Below, piece after piece: positions 9,360 through 18,235 of a stretch of DNA of 64,000 nt. The translations under genes were made by a program, and so were the position numbers. The stretch comes from CAIODY01 sp046051225. Lineage in GTDB: Bacteria; Bacteroidota; Bacteroidia; Chitinophagales; CAIODY01. The notes beneath the pieces were generated by a model. That model was not told the DNA's origin. It worked only from the letters and a program-made list of their open reading frames with translations, and did no database searches. Numbering within the stretch: the stretch's first letter is position 1; every line of letters begins with the position of its first letter. Location of the stretch: assembly GCA_046051225.1 (NCBI GenBank), contig JBJOOR010000006.1:62001-126000 (forward strand). Reading direction: 5' to 3'.

Positions 9360-11267
9360 TTATTCTTTTATAAATTTAGTAGTAATTGTTTTTCCGTTGG
9401 TATAATTTAATGCTTTTATAACATAAATACCGGCTTCTAATTTTTCAATATCAATAGTATTGCTGGTAGAATGATGATTGTTTTTTAGCATAAAAAATTC
9501 TCTACCCATTATATCATATATTTTTATTTCATCTACCGTTTCATTATTAGTTTGTAAAACAATGGTATGGGTAGCAGGGTTTGGATACAATTTATAATCT
9601 TGTATTTGATTGGCTGCTACATCATTTATAAAAGTTCCTAAGGGCACACAGCTGCCAAATAATGGGCGCATCATCAATGCACCATTGATGATAGACGGAA
9701 ACCAACCCAAGCCCGTGTTTACATATAAATGTGTATGTGCATCATCGTTTACATCAAAGCCAATATTCAAATAATCAGCTTGCAATTGAGTAAACCCAAT
9801 ATAAAATTTGCCCGAAGGAAGTATCTGTACAGTATCTAAAGGATAGGTAGCCCAACCATTTGTACTATCTACATATATTGGTTTTAGGAATGTTTCTTTT
9901 TGAATTTGTACATCTAAAACGCCATTCGGAATATCAATTGAACTCCATACTTTTAAATCAAAAAGCTTCGAACTTACATCGGCATTCATGTGTGCAAAAT
10001 GAATTTGAATGGCTTTTAAAGTATCTGAAGTATTTAAAGCAAACTCATAAGCCAATGCTGCATCATTGCCTAATACACCATACACTTTTTCGGCTGTACC
10101 ATCATCATAGGCTAGGTAATTAGAAAATTTCAATAAATAGTTGAACGTATCATTTTGATTATTTTCGCCATTAGGGGGCTTAAAACTAAATTTTTCTTTA
10201 ACTATACTGTTTCTACAACCCACTTGTGTAAGCGTATCAGGAATTGTATAAATAGGGGTATAGCTTGGTTGTGGGGCTACAAATGAGTTGGCGTTTACAT
10301 TATTCGATAATGAATTATATTTTTTGATGGTATCGCCCGATATGCCATCATATACATTGCAACGATAATCTAAATTGCCACTCACATTCCAATTATTAAA
10401 AATTTCGCATTTAAAACTGCTTGCCATTTCAGCACTTTTATTAGGTTTAAACTGTTTAAAAGGCATCGAAAAATAATTCAATAATGGGTTGGTGGGTATA
10501 TTCGAAAAAGAGAAATCGCTGGTAGCATCGTTATAAGTTCTCGATTTATTAAGTTTTACATAATCAATGTTCCAATGGTCGTTATTACCACTAATGGTGG
10601 CTATGTTTCTAAATCTAAATTGAAATAACGAATCAAAAAAAAGCGAATCGGTAAGTGGTAAAATAATGTACGAAAAATAAGCAGGTAATGGGTCGGATGA
10701 AAAACCATCTACACTCCAAATTTTAATCCAAGTACTATTTTTGTTTTTAAATTCTAATACCAATGAATCGCCAATATCTGGGTAATCGCCATGCCCTTCG
10801 GGTTGATAAAAAAAACTAAAAAACACTGAATCTTTTGGAAATAAATTAAACAAATTTATATGTTGCGATGATATTGTATCGGCACCGCCAAATGCAAATG
10901 GTACATAAGTATAGGCTTTGCCACTATCTGCCAATCCATCTAATGTAATACAGCCATAAGATGGCGGATTGATAGGGTAATCATTGTTTACCAAAGCACC
11001 CGAATTTATCCAAAGCGAATCATTAGGATTCATATCTTTTGTAGAGAATGGATAATTTTTGCTTTGAATAAAATCATCAAAAAATGGAAGCTTTAATGGC
11101 TTTTTATACGTTGATTTTGCTTTGCTTTTTTGTGTAGATGATACAGTATTGTTTTTTATCCATCTACTGCCTTTTGCTTGTGCATCGTTGTTCAATATTT
11201 CTTGAGCAAACAGATGATGGCTAAGCAAAAATGAAAAAACAAATAAGAAGAATACAAAAGTTTTCAA
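9360..11267 (-). CDS. T9SS type A sorting-domain secreted protein
   Basis: 635 residues. The N-terminus MKTFVFFLFVFSFLLSHHLFAQ is a Sec signal peptide. The C-terminal about 80 residues (DYKLYPNPATHTIVLQTNN, IYDIMGREFF, LEAGIYVIKALN, TTKFIKE) form a type A T9SS sorting domain that directs export across the outer membrane and attachment to the cell surface. The middle is a beta-rich region of unknown function containing SYGCITLDGLADSGKAY. It lies 15 bp after the PASTA gene and is probably co-transcribed with it. Confidence 0.85.
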   Translation of the reverse strand: MKTFVFFLFVFSFLLSHHLFAQEILNNDAQAKGSRWIKNNTVSSTQKSKAKSTYKKPLKLPFFDDFIQSKNYPFSTKDMNPNDSLWINSGALVNNDYPINPPSYGCITLDGLADSGKAYTYVPFAFGGADTISSQHINLFNLFPKDSVFFSFFYQPEGHGDYPDIGDSLVLEFKNKNSTWIKIWSVDGFSSDPLPAYFSYIILPLTDSLFFDSLFQFRFRNIATISGNNDHWNIDYVKLNKSRTYNDATSDFSFSNIPTNPLLNYFSMPFKQFKPNKSAEMASSFKCEIFNNWNVSGNLDYRCNVYDGISGDTIKKYNSLSNNVNANSFVAPQPSYTPIYTIPDTLTQVGCRNSIVKEKFSFKPPNGENNQNDTFNYLLKFSNYLAYDDGTAEKVYGVLGNDAALAYEFALNTSDTLKAIQIHFAHMNADVSSKLFDLKVWSSIDIPNGVLDVQIQKETFLKPIYVDSTNGWATYPLDTVQILPSGKFYIGFTQLQADYLNIGFDVNDDAHTHLYVNTGLGWFPSIINGALMMRPLFGSCVPLGTFINDVAANQIQDYKLYPNPATHTIVLQTNNETVDEIKIYDIMGREFFMLKNNHHSTSNTIDIEKLEAGIYVIKALNYTNGKTITTKFIKE

Positions 11268-11282
11268 AGCGTTATTAAAGTT

Positions 11283-12131
11283 TTATTGCACATCAATGGT
11301 TGAACCTTCGCCAGTTTTAATATGAGTATGCAAACTATCTAATCGTATTTTATCCGAATTTAAAGTAAGCCATATATCAATACTTTGCCCCATGTGTATC
11401 ATCACTGGATTATCTAATTCATCATATACATCGGGCGACTGACGATAGATAAACGCCGAAGTAGAATCATTTATTGCATCATTATCATAAATAACTGAAC
11501 CTATCGAAATATGATTTTCATTTAAAATAATTTTTGCTTCTTCTAACGACATGCCAGATAGGCTTGGCACAGGCATTTCTTCCGAGCCTAAGCCATTGGC
11601 TACTATTAAATTTACATAGCTTCCTTTTCGCAATTTCGTACCTGCATCTATTTGCTGTCCATTTAATTCGGCATACAACACAGCATTGCTAGCATAATCG
11701 GGCTTGTAGATTACTTTACCAAAATTTAATCCATTTGTTTTTAAAATCATCATTGCTTGGCGCAATGATGCATCTTTTACATTTGGCATTTTAATATAGG
11801 GTGGCGAAAATACTTGAATAGAAACATAAATTTTTCTGCCAGGTTTTACTGGTGTGCCCGATTTGGGGTCTTGTTCTAATATCATTCCTGGCTTTGTGCC
11901 CAATACAAATGTGCTATCCATTATTTCTACATCTAAGCCTCGTTCATCTAATAATGCACGGGCTTTGTTTAGCTGCAAGCCTTTTATCATGGGCACATTT
12001 ATAGCTTTGCCATGTTGGGTAAGCCATCCCAAACTAACCAACAGAAACCAAATCAAAACAAAACTTATTACCATAGCTATTGCTATTTGATACCACAAGT
12101 ATTTTGATTTTATGAAATGAAATAAATTCAC
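11283..12131 (-). CDS. PASTA-domain membrane protein
   Basis: One N-terminal transmembrane helix (IAIAMVISFVLIWFLLVSLGW) followed by three PASTA repeats, roughly residues 43-110, 112-180 and 184-255, each with the pattern VPxLxGxxLxEAxxxL (for example MPVPSLSGMSLEEAKIIL). PASTA repeats often bind peptidoglycan fragments, but here there is no kinase or transpeptidase domain, which is common for Bacteroidota. It is the first gene of the operon continuing into the T9SS cargo and rhodanese genes. Confidence 0.88.
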   Translation of the reverse strand: MNLFHFIKSKYLWYQIAIAMVISFVLIWFLLVSLGWLTQHGKAINVPMIKGLQLNKARALLDERGLDVEIMDSTFVLGTKPGMILEQDPKSGTPVKPGRKIYVSIQVFSPPYIKMPNVKDASLRQAMMILKTNGLNFGKVIYKPDYASNAVLYAELNGQQIDAGTKLRKGSYVNLIVANGLGSEEMPVPSLSGMSLEEAKIILNENHISIGSVIYDNDAINDSTSAFIYRQSPDVYDELDNPVMIHMGQSIDIWLTLNSDKIRLDSLHTHIKTGEGSTIDVQ

Positions 12132-12298
12132 AATTGATATTTCTTTTTGAATAAATTAAGTGGCTGCAATTTACAATTGTTTTTAAAATAGACTATTGAT
12201 TTGCGCTGAACAATATCAACATCTACACCTTTACAAACAATAAAAAAAGCAACCCATAAAAAAATTAAAGCAAGCAAATAGTAGGTATGCAATACAGA

Positions 12299-13354
12299 TT
12301 AAAAAATATCGCAAGGCGCTTTTCTGTTGATTACCTTTTTTTGAGGCTTGCCTGTGGTGTACAATACGCCTAATTCGGGGCCACCACGATAATTGCTTAC
12401 ACTTTTTAAGCCCGAAAAGTTTAAATCGTAGCAAAGCCCAACTCTTGTATTTTTATATCTTATACCAATTGAGGGCATTATACCATCAAAGTTTTTATTG
12501 CCAGCCGATACCCTGCCTTGTGCACCAAAAAACAATAAAGCATCTTCGTATTTATAAGCCAATACTGCGCCTATATTAAATTCTTGCCCTTGCGATTGTG
12601 TTTGAAATTGTAATAACGGACGAATAGTTAATTTTGGATTAACAATATAATCGGCAGCTACATACAGGTTATATCTTGTACCTAAACGTTGCTTAGGCCC
12701 CAAATACAAAAATGTTTCGGTAGGCGATATTAAGTGATTAAATGCTAAGCCGCCATAGCCTTTCCAACGTGGATTATTAAAATTGTGTTGATAGGCTATC
12801 CCTATATTCATATCGGGATAAATTAAAGTAGATTTATTAAAGTTTTCTTTTGAAGATAGGCTTGGATCGAATGAATTGGTAGCATAATTATATTGATTAT
12901 TTACCAATACTTTGCTATAATCAATTCGTTTTTGTGTGAAGCCCAATTGTGCACCAAAGCTTAATTTATCGCCGTATGGAAGCATAATATGATAAGCCCC
13001 CGAAAGCAATACCGATAGATTTACCAACCTGCCCACACCCGATTCATCATAATACATTTGCACACCACCGCCCCAAAAATTATGCTGTTCGCCCGATGAT
13101 GGCTTGGTATCTATATCATATTTAGTGGGGCGAAAGTTGTGGTCGTATGCCATACCAATGGTTCTAAATGGTTCGTTGGATACTTTATACCATTGGCTTC
13201 TATACACACCCGAAATTCTATCTACTTCGCTAAAATTGCCTGTTAAAGCAGGGTTTTGTAATACAGGTGTTAAATAATATTGCGAAAAATGAATATCCTG
13301 TGCCTTTAATTGAAAGGATACAATCAATAATAAGATGGTATATATTTTCTTCAC
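12299..13354 (-). CDS. PorP/SprF-family T9SS outer-membrane protein
   Basis: The segment QDIHFSQYYLTPVLQNPALTGNF directly after the signal peptide is the hallmark of the PorP/SprF family, outer-membrane barrels that work with type IX secretion and anchor gliding adhesins. The GTG at 13354 is chosen because it gives a clean signal peptide (MKKIYTILLLIVSFQLKAQ) and lies downstream of a TAnnTTTG element at 13385-13392; the upstream TTG overlaps that element. The strands continue to the C-terminus. This family has many copies per genome, often next to large adhesin genes; no adhesin is adjacent here. Confidence 0.88.
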   Translation of the reverse strand: MKKIYTILLLIVSFQLKAQDIHFSQYYLTPVLQNPALTGNFSEVDRISGVYRSQWYKVSNEPFRTIGMAYDHNFRPTKYDIDTKPSSGEQHNFWGGGVQMYYDESGVGRLVNLSVLLSGAYHIMLPYGDKLSFGAQLGFTQKRIDYSKVLVNNQYNYATNSFDPSLSSKENFNKSTLIYPDMNIGIAYQHNFNNPRWKGYGGLAFNHLISPTETFLYLGPKQRLGTRYNLYVAADYIVNPKLTIRPLLQFQTQSQGQEFNIGAVLAYKYEDALLFFGAQGRVSAGNKNFDGIMPSIGIRYKNTRVGLCYDLNFSGLKSVSNYRGGPELGVLYTTGKPQKKVINRKAPCDIF

Positions 13355-13384
13355 AGTTTTTATTTTTAATAAATTTAAGTGATG

Positions 13385-13392
13385 CAAATATA
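13385..13392 (-). promoter_or_regulatory. Candidate -7 element of the porP-like gene
   Basis: The minus strand reads TATATTTG, a full match to TAnnTTTG, about 30 nt before the GTG start. It lies in the 44-bp gap between the formyltransferase gene and the PorP-like gene, so the PorP gene can be transcribed independently. Confidence 0.5.
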
Positions 13393-13398
13393 AATATT

Positions 13399-14232
13399 TT
13401 ATTGTGGTTTAAAATAAAATTTATTGCCGTTGATAATACAATATGGTGGTTCGAATGGTGGAAAATAGGAGGCTCTTATGTACCGTTTTATTTTTTGTTT
13501 GCTCCAAGCCAAATCAATTTGCTTAATATCATTTATTTCATGGCGCAAATGAAAATTTTTCTTTCTTTTGGTAAATGAATTTTGTGGCAATAAAGTATAA
13601 TTTCCTTTTATGATATTAGGCAAGGAAGTTTTAAAAAGGCGGATAGAACGATGTTCGGTTTCATCATACAAATCTTTTACAAAGCAATTTTCTGGTATCT
13701 TAAATCTATCTTCAAATACAATATCGCCATTATCAATACCCGATGCTAATTGATGAATAGTGGTGCCAAACTCTTTAGCTTTATCTATAATAGCAAATGA
13801 AAACTGATTGCACCCTCTATAATCGGGCAATGGAGCCATGTGTAGGTTTAAAGCTATTTGGCTGGCTTTATCTATATGCTGTTGTTGTAATATTTGATGA
13901 TACTGCACCGAATAAATAATATCGCAATTAGGCATGGCATCAAGCGATGAAATTATTTTTATTTTATTATGTTTGGCTAATTGCAGTACGCTTTGGTTTA
14001 TATTCGGCTTTGCAATAGATTTTTTCGAAAAATGCTTGCTAGCCATCTCCATCTCATCTTTATTATCTTCAACAGCTAAGAATGGCATTTTTCGAAACCC
14101 TATATTATCATTACTTAATACACCAATTATTGTATAATTAAGCTTTTGTTGATTGGCAATTAAATGTGCCAAACAATTATAACCAATGGGCTTTGAACCC
14201 ATAAATATTATTTTTTTAGTTTCAGTTTTCAT
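13399..14232 (-). CDS. Formyltransferase-family protein (methionyl-tRNA formyltransferase-like)
   Basis: The formyltransferase core motif LNLHMAPLPDYRGC carries the catalytic Asn and His, and the later ASGIDNGDIV carries the catalytic Asp. The N-terminal Rossmann start IIFMGSKPIGYNCL is also seen. At 277 residues it is shorter than Fmt (about 310), and the C-terminal part (SYFPPFEPPYCIINGNKFYF) suggests a sugar-amine or other small-molecule formyltransferase rather than Fmt itself. The substrate is not determined. The start codon is 46 bp from the large minisatellite that opens accessory region 1. Confidence 0.75.
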   Translation of the reverse strand: MKTETKKIIFMGSKPIGYNCLAHLIANQQKLNYTIIGVLSNDNIGFRKMPFLAVEDNKDEMEMASKHFSKKSIAKPNINQSVLQLAKHNKIKIISSLDAMPNCDIIYSVQYHQILQQQHIDKASQIALNLHMAPLPDYRGCNQFSFAIIDKAKEFGTTIHQLASGIDNGDIVFEDRFKIPENCFVKDLYDETEHRSIRLFKTSLPNIIKGNYTLLPQNSFTKRKKNFHLRHEINDIKQIDLAWSKQKIKRYIRASYFPPFEPPYCIINGNKFYFKPQ

Positions 14233-14278
14233 GGCTTTATTATTTCACAAATTTACAATTAAACTTTATAGTTTATTA

Positions 14279-14572
14279 ATTATACTTCGTACTCAAGACT
14301 TTAAACTTCGTACTCAAGACTTTAAACTTCGTACTCAAGACATTATACTTCGTACTCAAGACTTTAAACTTCGTACTCAAGACATTATACTTCGTACTCA
14401 AGACATTATACTTCGTATTCAAGACTTTATACTTCGTACTCAAGACTTTAAACTTCGTACTCAAGACATTATACTTCTTACTCAAGACTTTATACTTCGT
14501 ACTCAAGACTTTAAACTTCGTATTCAAGGCTTTAAACTTCTTACTCAAGACTCTAAACTTCTTGCCCAAGAC
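14279..14572. repeat. 21-bp minisatellite, 14 head-to-tail units
   Basis: Fourteen contiguous units of exactly 21 bp. Each contains a core close to ACTTCGTACTCAAGAC and begins with ATTAT, TTTAA or TTTAT. The last four to five units have decayed most. Because 21 is a multiple of three, one frame stays open on each strand and reads as heptapeptide repeats (FKLRTQD on +, KVLSTKY on -). I do not think it is coding, since both strands look equally open and the + frame starts inside the formyltransferase gene. There are no variable spacers, so it is not a CRISPR array. It stands at the left end of accessory region 1. Confidence 0.97.
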
Positions 14573-14657
14573 TAAAAACGAGCAATAAAAAATAGCTGAA
14601 AAAAAATAATGGAAAGTAAAAACTTCCTTCTATTTTTGGATAGGATAAAAAGAAAAC

Positions 14658-14690
14658 TGCCGCAATATACAAATTGGCGGCAAACCGTTT
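14658..14690 (+). repeat. Partial copy of the accessory-cassette repeat
   Basis: TGCCGC (14658-14663) and GCGGCA (14677-14682) form an inverted repeat, and the following ATTGGCGGCAAAC then AGACATCAA match the 3' end of the longer repeats near 16882-17010. It is the first repeat in region 1 and lies directly before the first ORF. Confidence 0.5.
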
Positions 14691-14716
14691 CAAAGACATC
14701 AATTCTATTATGAATC

Positions 14717-15244
14717 ATGGATAAGTTCAAACAACTTTCTCTGGCAAACAAAACGCTTATTATTTTAACAAGTGTAATGCTTGTTTATGGTTACTTGTGT
14801 CGCCTTTTAGACATTGACTTCTTTTGGGAAAGTAAAATGCTTGGTTGGGCACTTTTAATCGTAACTTTTATTGGCTTATTGTTGCAACGCATTCAAACAA
14901 AAAACAAACAAGACAAAAAAACACTTTCGGAGAATATTGCCATTGGACTTCTTGGAATTACTTTTTTGGGATTGTGTGGCTGGTTAGTTTTTATTCCACA
15001 AACAGACAGCTATCAATTTGCAAAACAATATTTACTTACTGACAAAACGATTTCAAATGAATTGGGTGGAGTGTATAATGTTGTTTTAGTTCCTTACGGC
15101 GGCATTACATCTTCCACTTCATACAAAGGCACAACTGGACAAGCTGACTTATACTTTATTGTAAAAGGGAAACAAAAGTTCAAAGACATTAATGTTGGAC
15201 TTCATAAAGAAGTATCAGATTCAAATTGGACAATCTTAAAATGA
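14717..15244 (+). CDS. Membrane protein, possibly Coa1-like (accessory region 1)
   Basis: 175 residues with transmembrane helices near residues 13-32, 41-58 and 75-92, then a soluble domain of about 80 residues. The C-terminal domain (FAKQYLLTDKTISNELGGVYNVV, then ADLYFIVKGKQKFKDINVGL) resembles the Coa1-type domain of cytochrome oxidase assembly factors, but this is a pattern impression. Its stop codon overlaps the start of the next gene (ATGA), implying translational coupling. By eye it uses GAC and ACA codons more than neighbouring core genes, which suits horizontal acquisition. Confidence 0.6.
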   Translation: MDKFKQLSLANKTLIILTSVMLVYGYLCRLLDIDFFWESKMLGWALLIVTFIGLLLQRIQTKNKQDKKTLSENIAIGLLGITFLGLCGWLVFIPQTDSYQFAKQYLLTDKTISNELGGVYNVVLVPYGGITSSTSYKGTTGQADLYFIVKGKQKFKDINVGLHKEVSDSNWTILK

Positions 15245-15570
15245 AATCATCAATGTTTAAAACACCATTTAGTTTTGACGGACGTATAAGACGAAAGGAA
15301 TATTGCCTTTCGTTAATTATATTTATTGGTTGCTTTAGCATTATTGATATTTGTATTGACGCTTTACCAAAAGCTGACTTTTTAGAACTGTTGTATATCC
15401 CTTTATGTTGGTTCATTTTAGCACAAGGGACGAAAAGATGCCATGACAAAGACAAAGCTGGTTGGTATCTAATTTATCCAATTTACATTTTCTCAATGAT
15501 TTTTGCAGACGGCGACAAAAGAGAAAATCAGTATGGACAAAATCCGAAAGAAAACAATATTGACTTGTAA
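15241..15570 (+). CDS. DUF805 membrane protein
   Basis: The start MFKTPFSFDGRIRRKEY (after a few extra residues), the central helices and KRCHDKDKAGWYLIYPI are characteristic of DUF805, small inner-membrane proteins of unknown function. The ATG at 15241 overlaps the stop of the upstream gene by 4 bp; an in-frame ATG at 15253 would give the more usual family start. These two genes form one unit of accessory region 1, followed by a copy of the structured repeat. Confidence 0.85.
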   Translation: MKSSMFKTPFSFDGRIRRKEYCLSLIIFIGCFSIIDICIDALPKADFLELLYIPLCWFILAQGTKRCHDKDKAGWYLIYPIYIFSMIFADGDKRENQYGQNPKENNIDL

Positions 15571-15577
15571 GACAATT

Positions 15578-15670
15578 CGGGCAACGCCAACTTGTTGTGG
15601 TTTCTATTATCTTTGTGATGGCATACGAAACACAAAGCCGCCCATGCAGCAGAGGTTAGAAACGTTGGAA
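15578..15670 (+). repeat. Accessory-cassette structured repeat, copy in region 1
   Basis: This segment aligns with the reverse complement of the 138-bp repeats at 38426-38563 and 39313-39450. The shared parts include GGGCAACGCCAACTTGTTG, then TGGTTTCTATTA, GGCATA, GAAACAC and GCCCATGCAGCA, and it ends with GAAACGTTGG. About 7 bp of the central loop is missing and the outer left arm is absent. It separates the DUF805 gene from the next ORF, in the same orientation relative to transcription as the region 2 copies. Confidence 0.8.
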
Positions 15671-15686
15671 TCATTTTTATAAAGAC

Positions 15687-16331
15687 ATGACATATATCTT
15701 GACGATAGTATTTTTCTTTCTATACACTTTCGGACTTTTTTTATGGGACAAGAAAGTTACATGGAGACTTTCGCCTAAAATTTCCAAGACAATTAAATAC
15801 TTTCACTACGCAGGGTTAAGCATTTTGCTTTTTGTAACAATTATGTATTCGCTTTTTGACATTGGATTACGTGGACAATTAGCAACGAGAGTAATTGAGA
15901 TTTTTACATTATTAACAGGTTGCACATTCATTCTTATTTCGTCTAAGACAATTAACAATTGGGTTGAAAAAATTTACTTCAACATTTTTTCATTTTTACC
16001 AACAATTATAGGTTCGATTATGTGTATTCCTTTTTTGGGTGTTGTAATAATTATTTCAATTTATGGGCATCTCTTTACACCAAACTTTGTATATTATCAA
16101 GATAATAAAATTAGAGTAGAAAGTAGTGTTAATAGCCCATTGGCAATTCCCAATACAGATATTTATCGTAAATATTTTCTCTTCGAAAAAAGAATTTATC
16201 GTGGTGCATACCTTGGACATGTTGATACTGTTATTGTTCTTTACGACAATGATTCGACAAGATTAATTGCTAAAACAAATACACAGTATGACGACAGTAT
16301 TAAAAGAATTACTTTAAGTACAATAAAATAG
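15687..16331 (+). CDS. Four-helix membrane protein of unknown function (accessory region 1)
   Basis: 214 residues with hydrophobic segments near residues 3-19, 41-58, 70-85 and 101-126, then a C-terminal soluble domain of about 80 residues containing DTDIYRKYFLFEKRIYRG. I do not recognise the family. It starts 17 bp after the preceding repeat and ends 8 bp before the next ORF, so the two ORFs probably form a two-gene cassette. Confidence 0.65.
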   Translation: MTYILTIVFFFLYTFGLFLWDKKVTWRLSPKISKTIKYFHYAGLSILLFVTIMYSLFDIGLRGQLATRVIEIFTLLTGCTFILISSKTINNWVEKIYFNIFSFLPTIIGSIMCIPFLGVVIIISIYGHLFTPNFVYYQDNKIRVESSVNSPLAIPNTDIYRKYFLFEKRIYRGAYLGHVDTVIVLYDNDSTRLIAKTNTQYDDSIKRITLSTIK

Positions 16332-16339
16332 CTCAGACA

Positions 16340-16630
16340 ATGACAATTAAAAGGACGATAATAATTTTTATTTCAACTTTAGCAGGTTGTATTGTAGGTT
16401 TCTTGTTTAATGTTTTCGTTGTCTACAATATTATTATTCCCGACCCATGTTATTATCATAATCATGACTTCAAAACGAGTAGGCTATTTAACTTGTTCTA
16501 TGAAATAACTGGTGCAGAAGGTTATCATCCAACGCCAACAATGTTTAACATCATTTTTGCTTTGGTAGTTGGGGCATTACTCGGTTTTACATTATCATTT
16601 TATAAAACGAAAAAACAAAACAATAATTGA
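16340..16630 (+). CDS. Small two-helix membrane protein (accessory region 1)
   Basis: 96 residues with one helix near residues 7-29 and one near 68-88, and a short loop containing PDPCYYHNHDF. I do not recognise the family. The 8-bp spacing to the upstream membrane protein suggests a shared transcript and perhaps a shared membrane complex. Confidence 0.6.
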   Translation: MTIKRTIIIFISTLAGCIVGFLFNVFVVYNIIIPDPCYYHNHDFKTSRLFNLFYEITGAEGYHPTPTMFNIIFALVVGALLGFTLSFYKTKKQNNN

Positions 16631-17049
16631 AGAAAAAACAGCCCCAGACCATCGTAGTTTGTATTTGACAAGCGTATGTCTCCCGACTACGCTTTGGCGG
16701 AAAGCAATCTCTGATTGCAAAAACAAAATTATACAGTAGAAGCGAAGCTATGCTTTAGTTGTGTCGAAGTTCCACTTCGGCACTGCCTGATTCAAAATAT
16801 TAATTGAACCAAGCAGCACCAAACCTGTCCCGAAGAAATCGGGAGCCCCTTCGCTCAAAAGCCATACTTCATCTTGGCGATAACATACAGTCGCTTTGCT
16901 GTTACGAGACAATTTGAAAGTTCAGTTGTTTAGGCTATTTTTGTTTTCGTGTGACGGCATACGGAACATTAAGCCGCTAATGCAGAAAAGAATAAAAACT
17001 TTGGCGGCAATAAATCGGAACAACTTTGCAGACATCAAACAACGACAAA
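16631..17049 (+). repeat. Gene-free mosaic with a structured repeat (16882-17010)
   Basis: No credible ORF. The left part holds several short palindromes: GCAATC-TCT-GATTGC near 16703, CGAAG-TTCCA-CTTCG near 16764 and TCCCGA-agaaa-TCGGGA near 16829. The right part (16882-17010) is a divergent copy of the cassette repeat, sharing CAATTTGAAAGTTC with the repeats at 17607 and 18325. It also shares GACGGCATA, AAGCCGC, AATGCAG and TTTGGCGGCAA with the 138-bp copies. It ends just before the next ORF. Confidence 0.65.
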
Positions 17050-17490
17050 ATGAATAAATGGAAAATTGCTTTTTTGGTTTTCATAACAATTGCTGTTTTT
17101 TCGACAATATCTATTTTTGCTCAACAAACCAATAAAGCCGAATTAAGCAAATTAATTATTGGACAATGGATAAAAAAGATTGACAAAACCAAAGACGGCA
17201 AAGAATACTTTGGACTTAAATGCAAAGACACAATACAATATTTAATAAGTGGACAATATATTTGGAAACAATGTGGAATTAACGAAACTGGAAACTGGAA
17301 AATATCGACAGACAATAAGAAGATTATTTTATACCAGCGAAAATGTAAATACTGGGGAAAATATTTACAGACAAAAAACATAGGACAAATGGATATTCCA
17401 GTTGTTTCACTGACACAATCTCAACTGGTGACAATTATCTATGACGAAGAAAAGGGTGCAGTGAATCAGTTTTATAGCAGAACTCAATAA
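17050..17490 (+). CDS. Secreted lipocalin-like protein (accessory region 1)
   Basis: 146 residues from the ATG at 17050, which gives a Sec signal peptide (MNKWKIAFLVFITIAVFSTI to AQQ); the in-frame TTG at 17026 would add 8 polar residues and is less likely. The mature part has IIGQWIKK, ETGNWKISTDNKKIILY and VVSLTQSQLVTIIYDE, the spacing of small lipocalin-like domains of Bacteroidota. Ligand and role are unknown. Confidence 0.6.
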   Translation: MNKWKIAFLVFITIAVFSTISIFAQQTNKAELSKLIIGQWIKKIDKTKDGKEYFGLKCKDTIQYLISGQYIWKQCGINETGNWKISTDNKKIILYQRKCKYWGKYLQTKNIGQMDIPVVSLTQSQLVTIIYDEEKGAVNQFYSRTQ

Positions 17491-17516
17491 AGCTTACACA
17501 ACCCTGCTCCTTTAAA

Positions 17517-17744
17517 GCATAGCAAAGTGAATAGCCAACGAGGATGCAAAAGGTATTTAGTTTATAACTAATAAATAAAACTATTGCTACAGCAGTTTAA
17601 CAAGCAATTTGAAAGTTTGGTTGTTTCTGCTACTTTTGTTTTCGTGTGGCATAGGTTAGAAACCTTGGGGCAAGCTTTGGGTACACTGCTAACATCAAAC
17701 TAACTGCAAGAACCGAACAGACAAAACCAATGAGATACTTTTCA
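17517..17744 (+). repeat. About 228-bp direct repeat, first copy (ends inside the next gene)
   Basis: This segment is repeated at 18236-18464 with only scattered changes. It contains a cassette-repeat relative (GTTTAACAAGCAATTTGAAAG, GTTGTTTCTGCTACTTTTG, GGTTAGAAAC), then CACTGCTAACATCAAACTAA. It ends by supplying the start codon and first five codons (MRYFS) of the following gene. Confidence 0.92.
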
Positions 17745-18197
17745 ATCATACTTATATTCATCTTTAGTTTTTTAACTGCTTGCAACACTACACAAGTTTT
17801 GACACTTAAACACAAAAGATATTATTCGGAACGAAACATTTTAACCAGCGACACTACTCGTAAATTAATAGAAATGGTTTTCTATAACAAACCTCATATA
17901 ATGGATGAAGAGTTTTTCTATAAGTTGACCTTTAAATTTATTGATACAACTGCTGCAAAACAAAAGCGACTTATAAATTTAGTTGCAGACACTACAATTC
18001 TGAAGTGCTACTACTCAATCTTTTCCATTTGGAATTGGTCAGACGAACATTATACCATGAAAGGCGACATTGAAATAGTTGAATGGAAATACAACAGCAT
18101 AACTCTCAAAGAAAATGTTTTTATAAACGACATCAGACGAAAAAAGAAATTGAAATTTAAAGGCAAACGAACATTTATAAAACACGAAGGTTGGTAA
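17730..18197 (+). CDS. Predicted lipoprotein (accessory region 1)
   Basis: 155 residues. The N-terminus MRYFSIILIFIFSFLTAC has a lipobox ending at Cys18, so a membrane-anchored periplasmic or surface lipoprotein is expected. The rest is a mixed alpha/beta domain containing SIWNWSDEHYTMKGDIEIVEW and a basic C-terminus (DIRRKKKLKFKGKR). I do not recognise the family. The first five codons lie in the duplicated 228-bp repeat and are identical to those of the gene at 18450. Confidence 0.65.
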   Translation: MRYFSIILIFIFSFLTACNTTQVLTLKHKRYYSERNILTSDTTRKLIEMVFYNKPHIMDEEFFYKLTFKFIDTTAAKQKRLINLVADTTILKCYYSIFSIWNWSDEHYTMKGDIEIVEWKYNSITLKENVFINDIRRKKKLKFKGKRTFIKHEGW

Positions 18198-18235
18198 CAA
18201 ATATTTTACAACATTTCTGCTCGTCCTCGTTTGGG

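Noticed and set aside
14279..14572. Possible CRISPR array
   Set aside because: Units are directly adjacent with no unique spacers, and there are no cas genes.
14186..14575. A long open frame on both strands made of heptapeptide repeats
   Set aside because: It is a consequence of the 21-bp unit length; both strands are open, the + frame begins inside the formyltransferase gene, and there is no leader or homology support.
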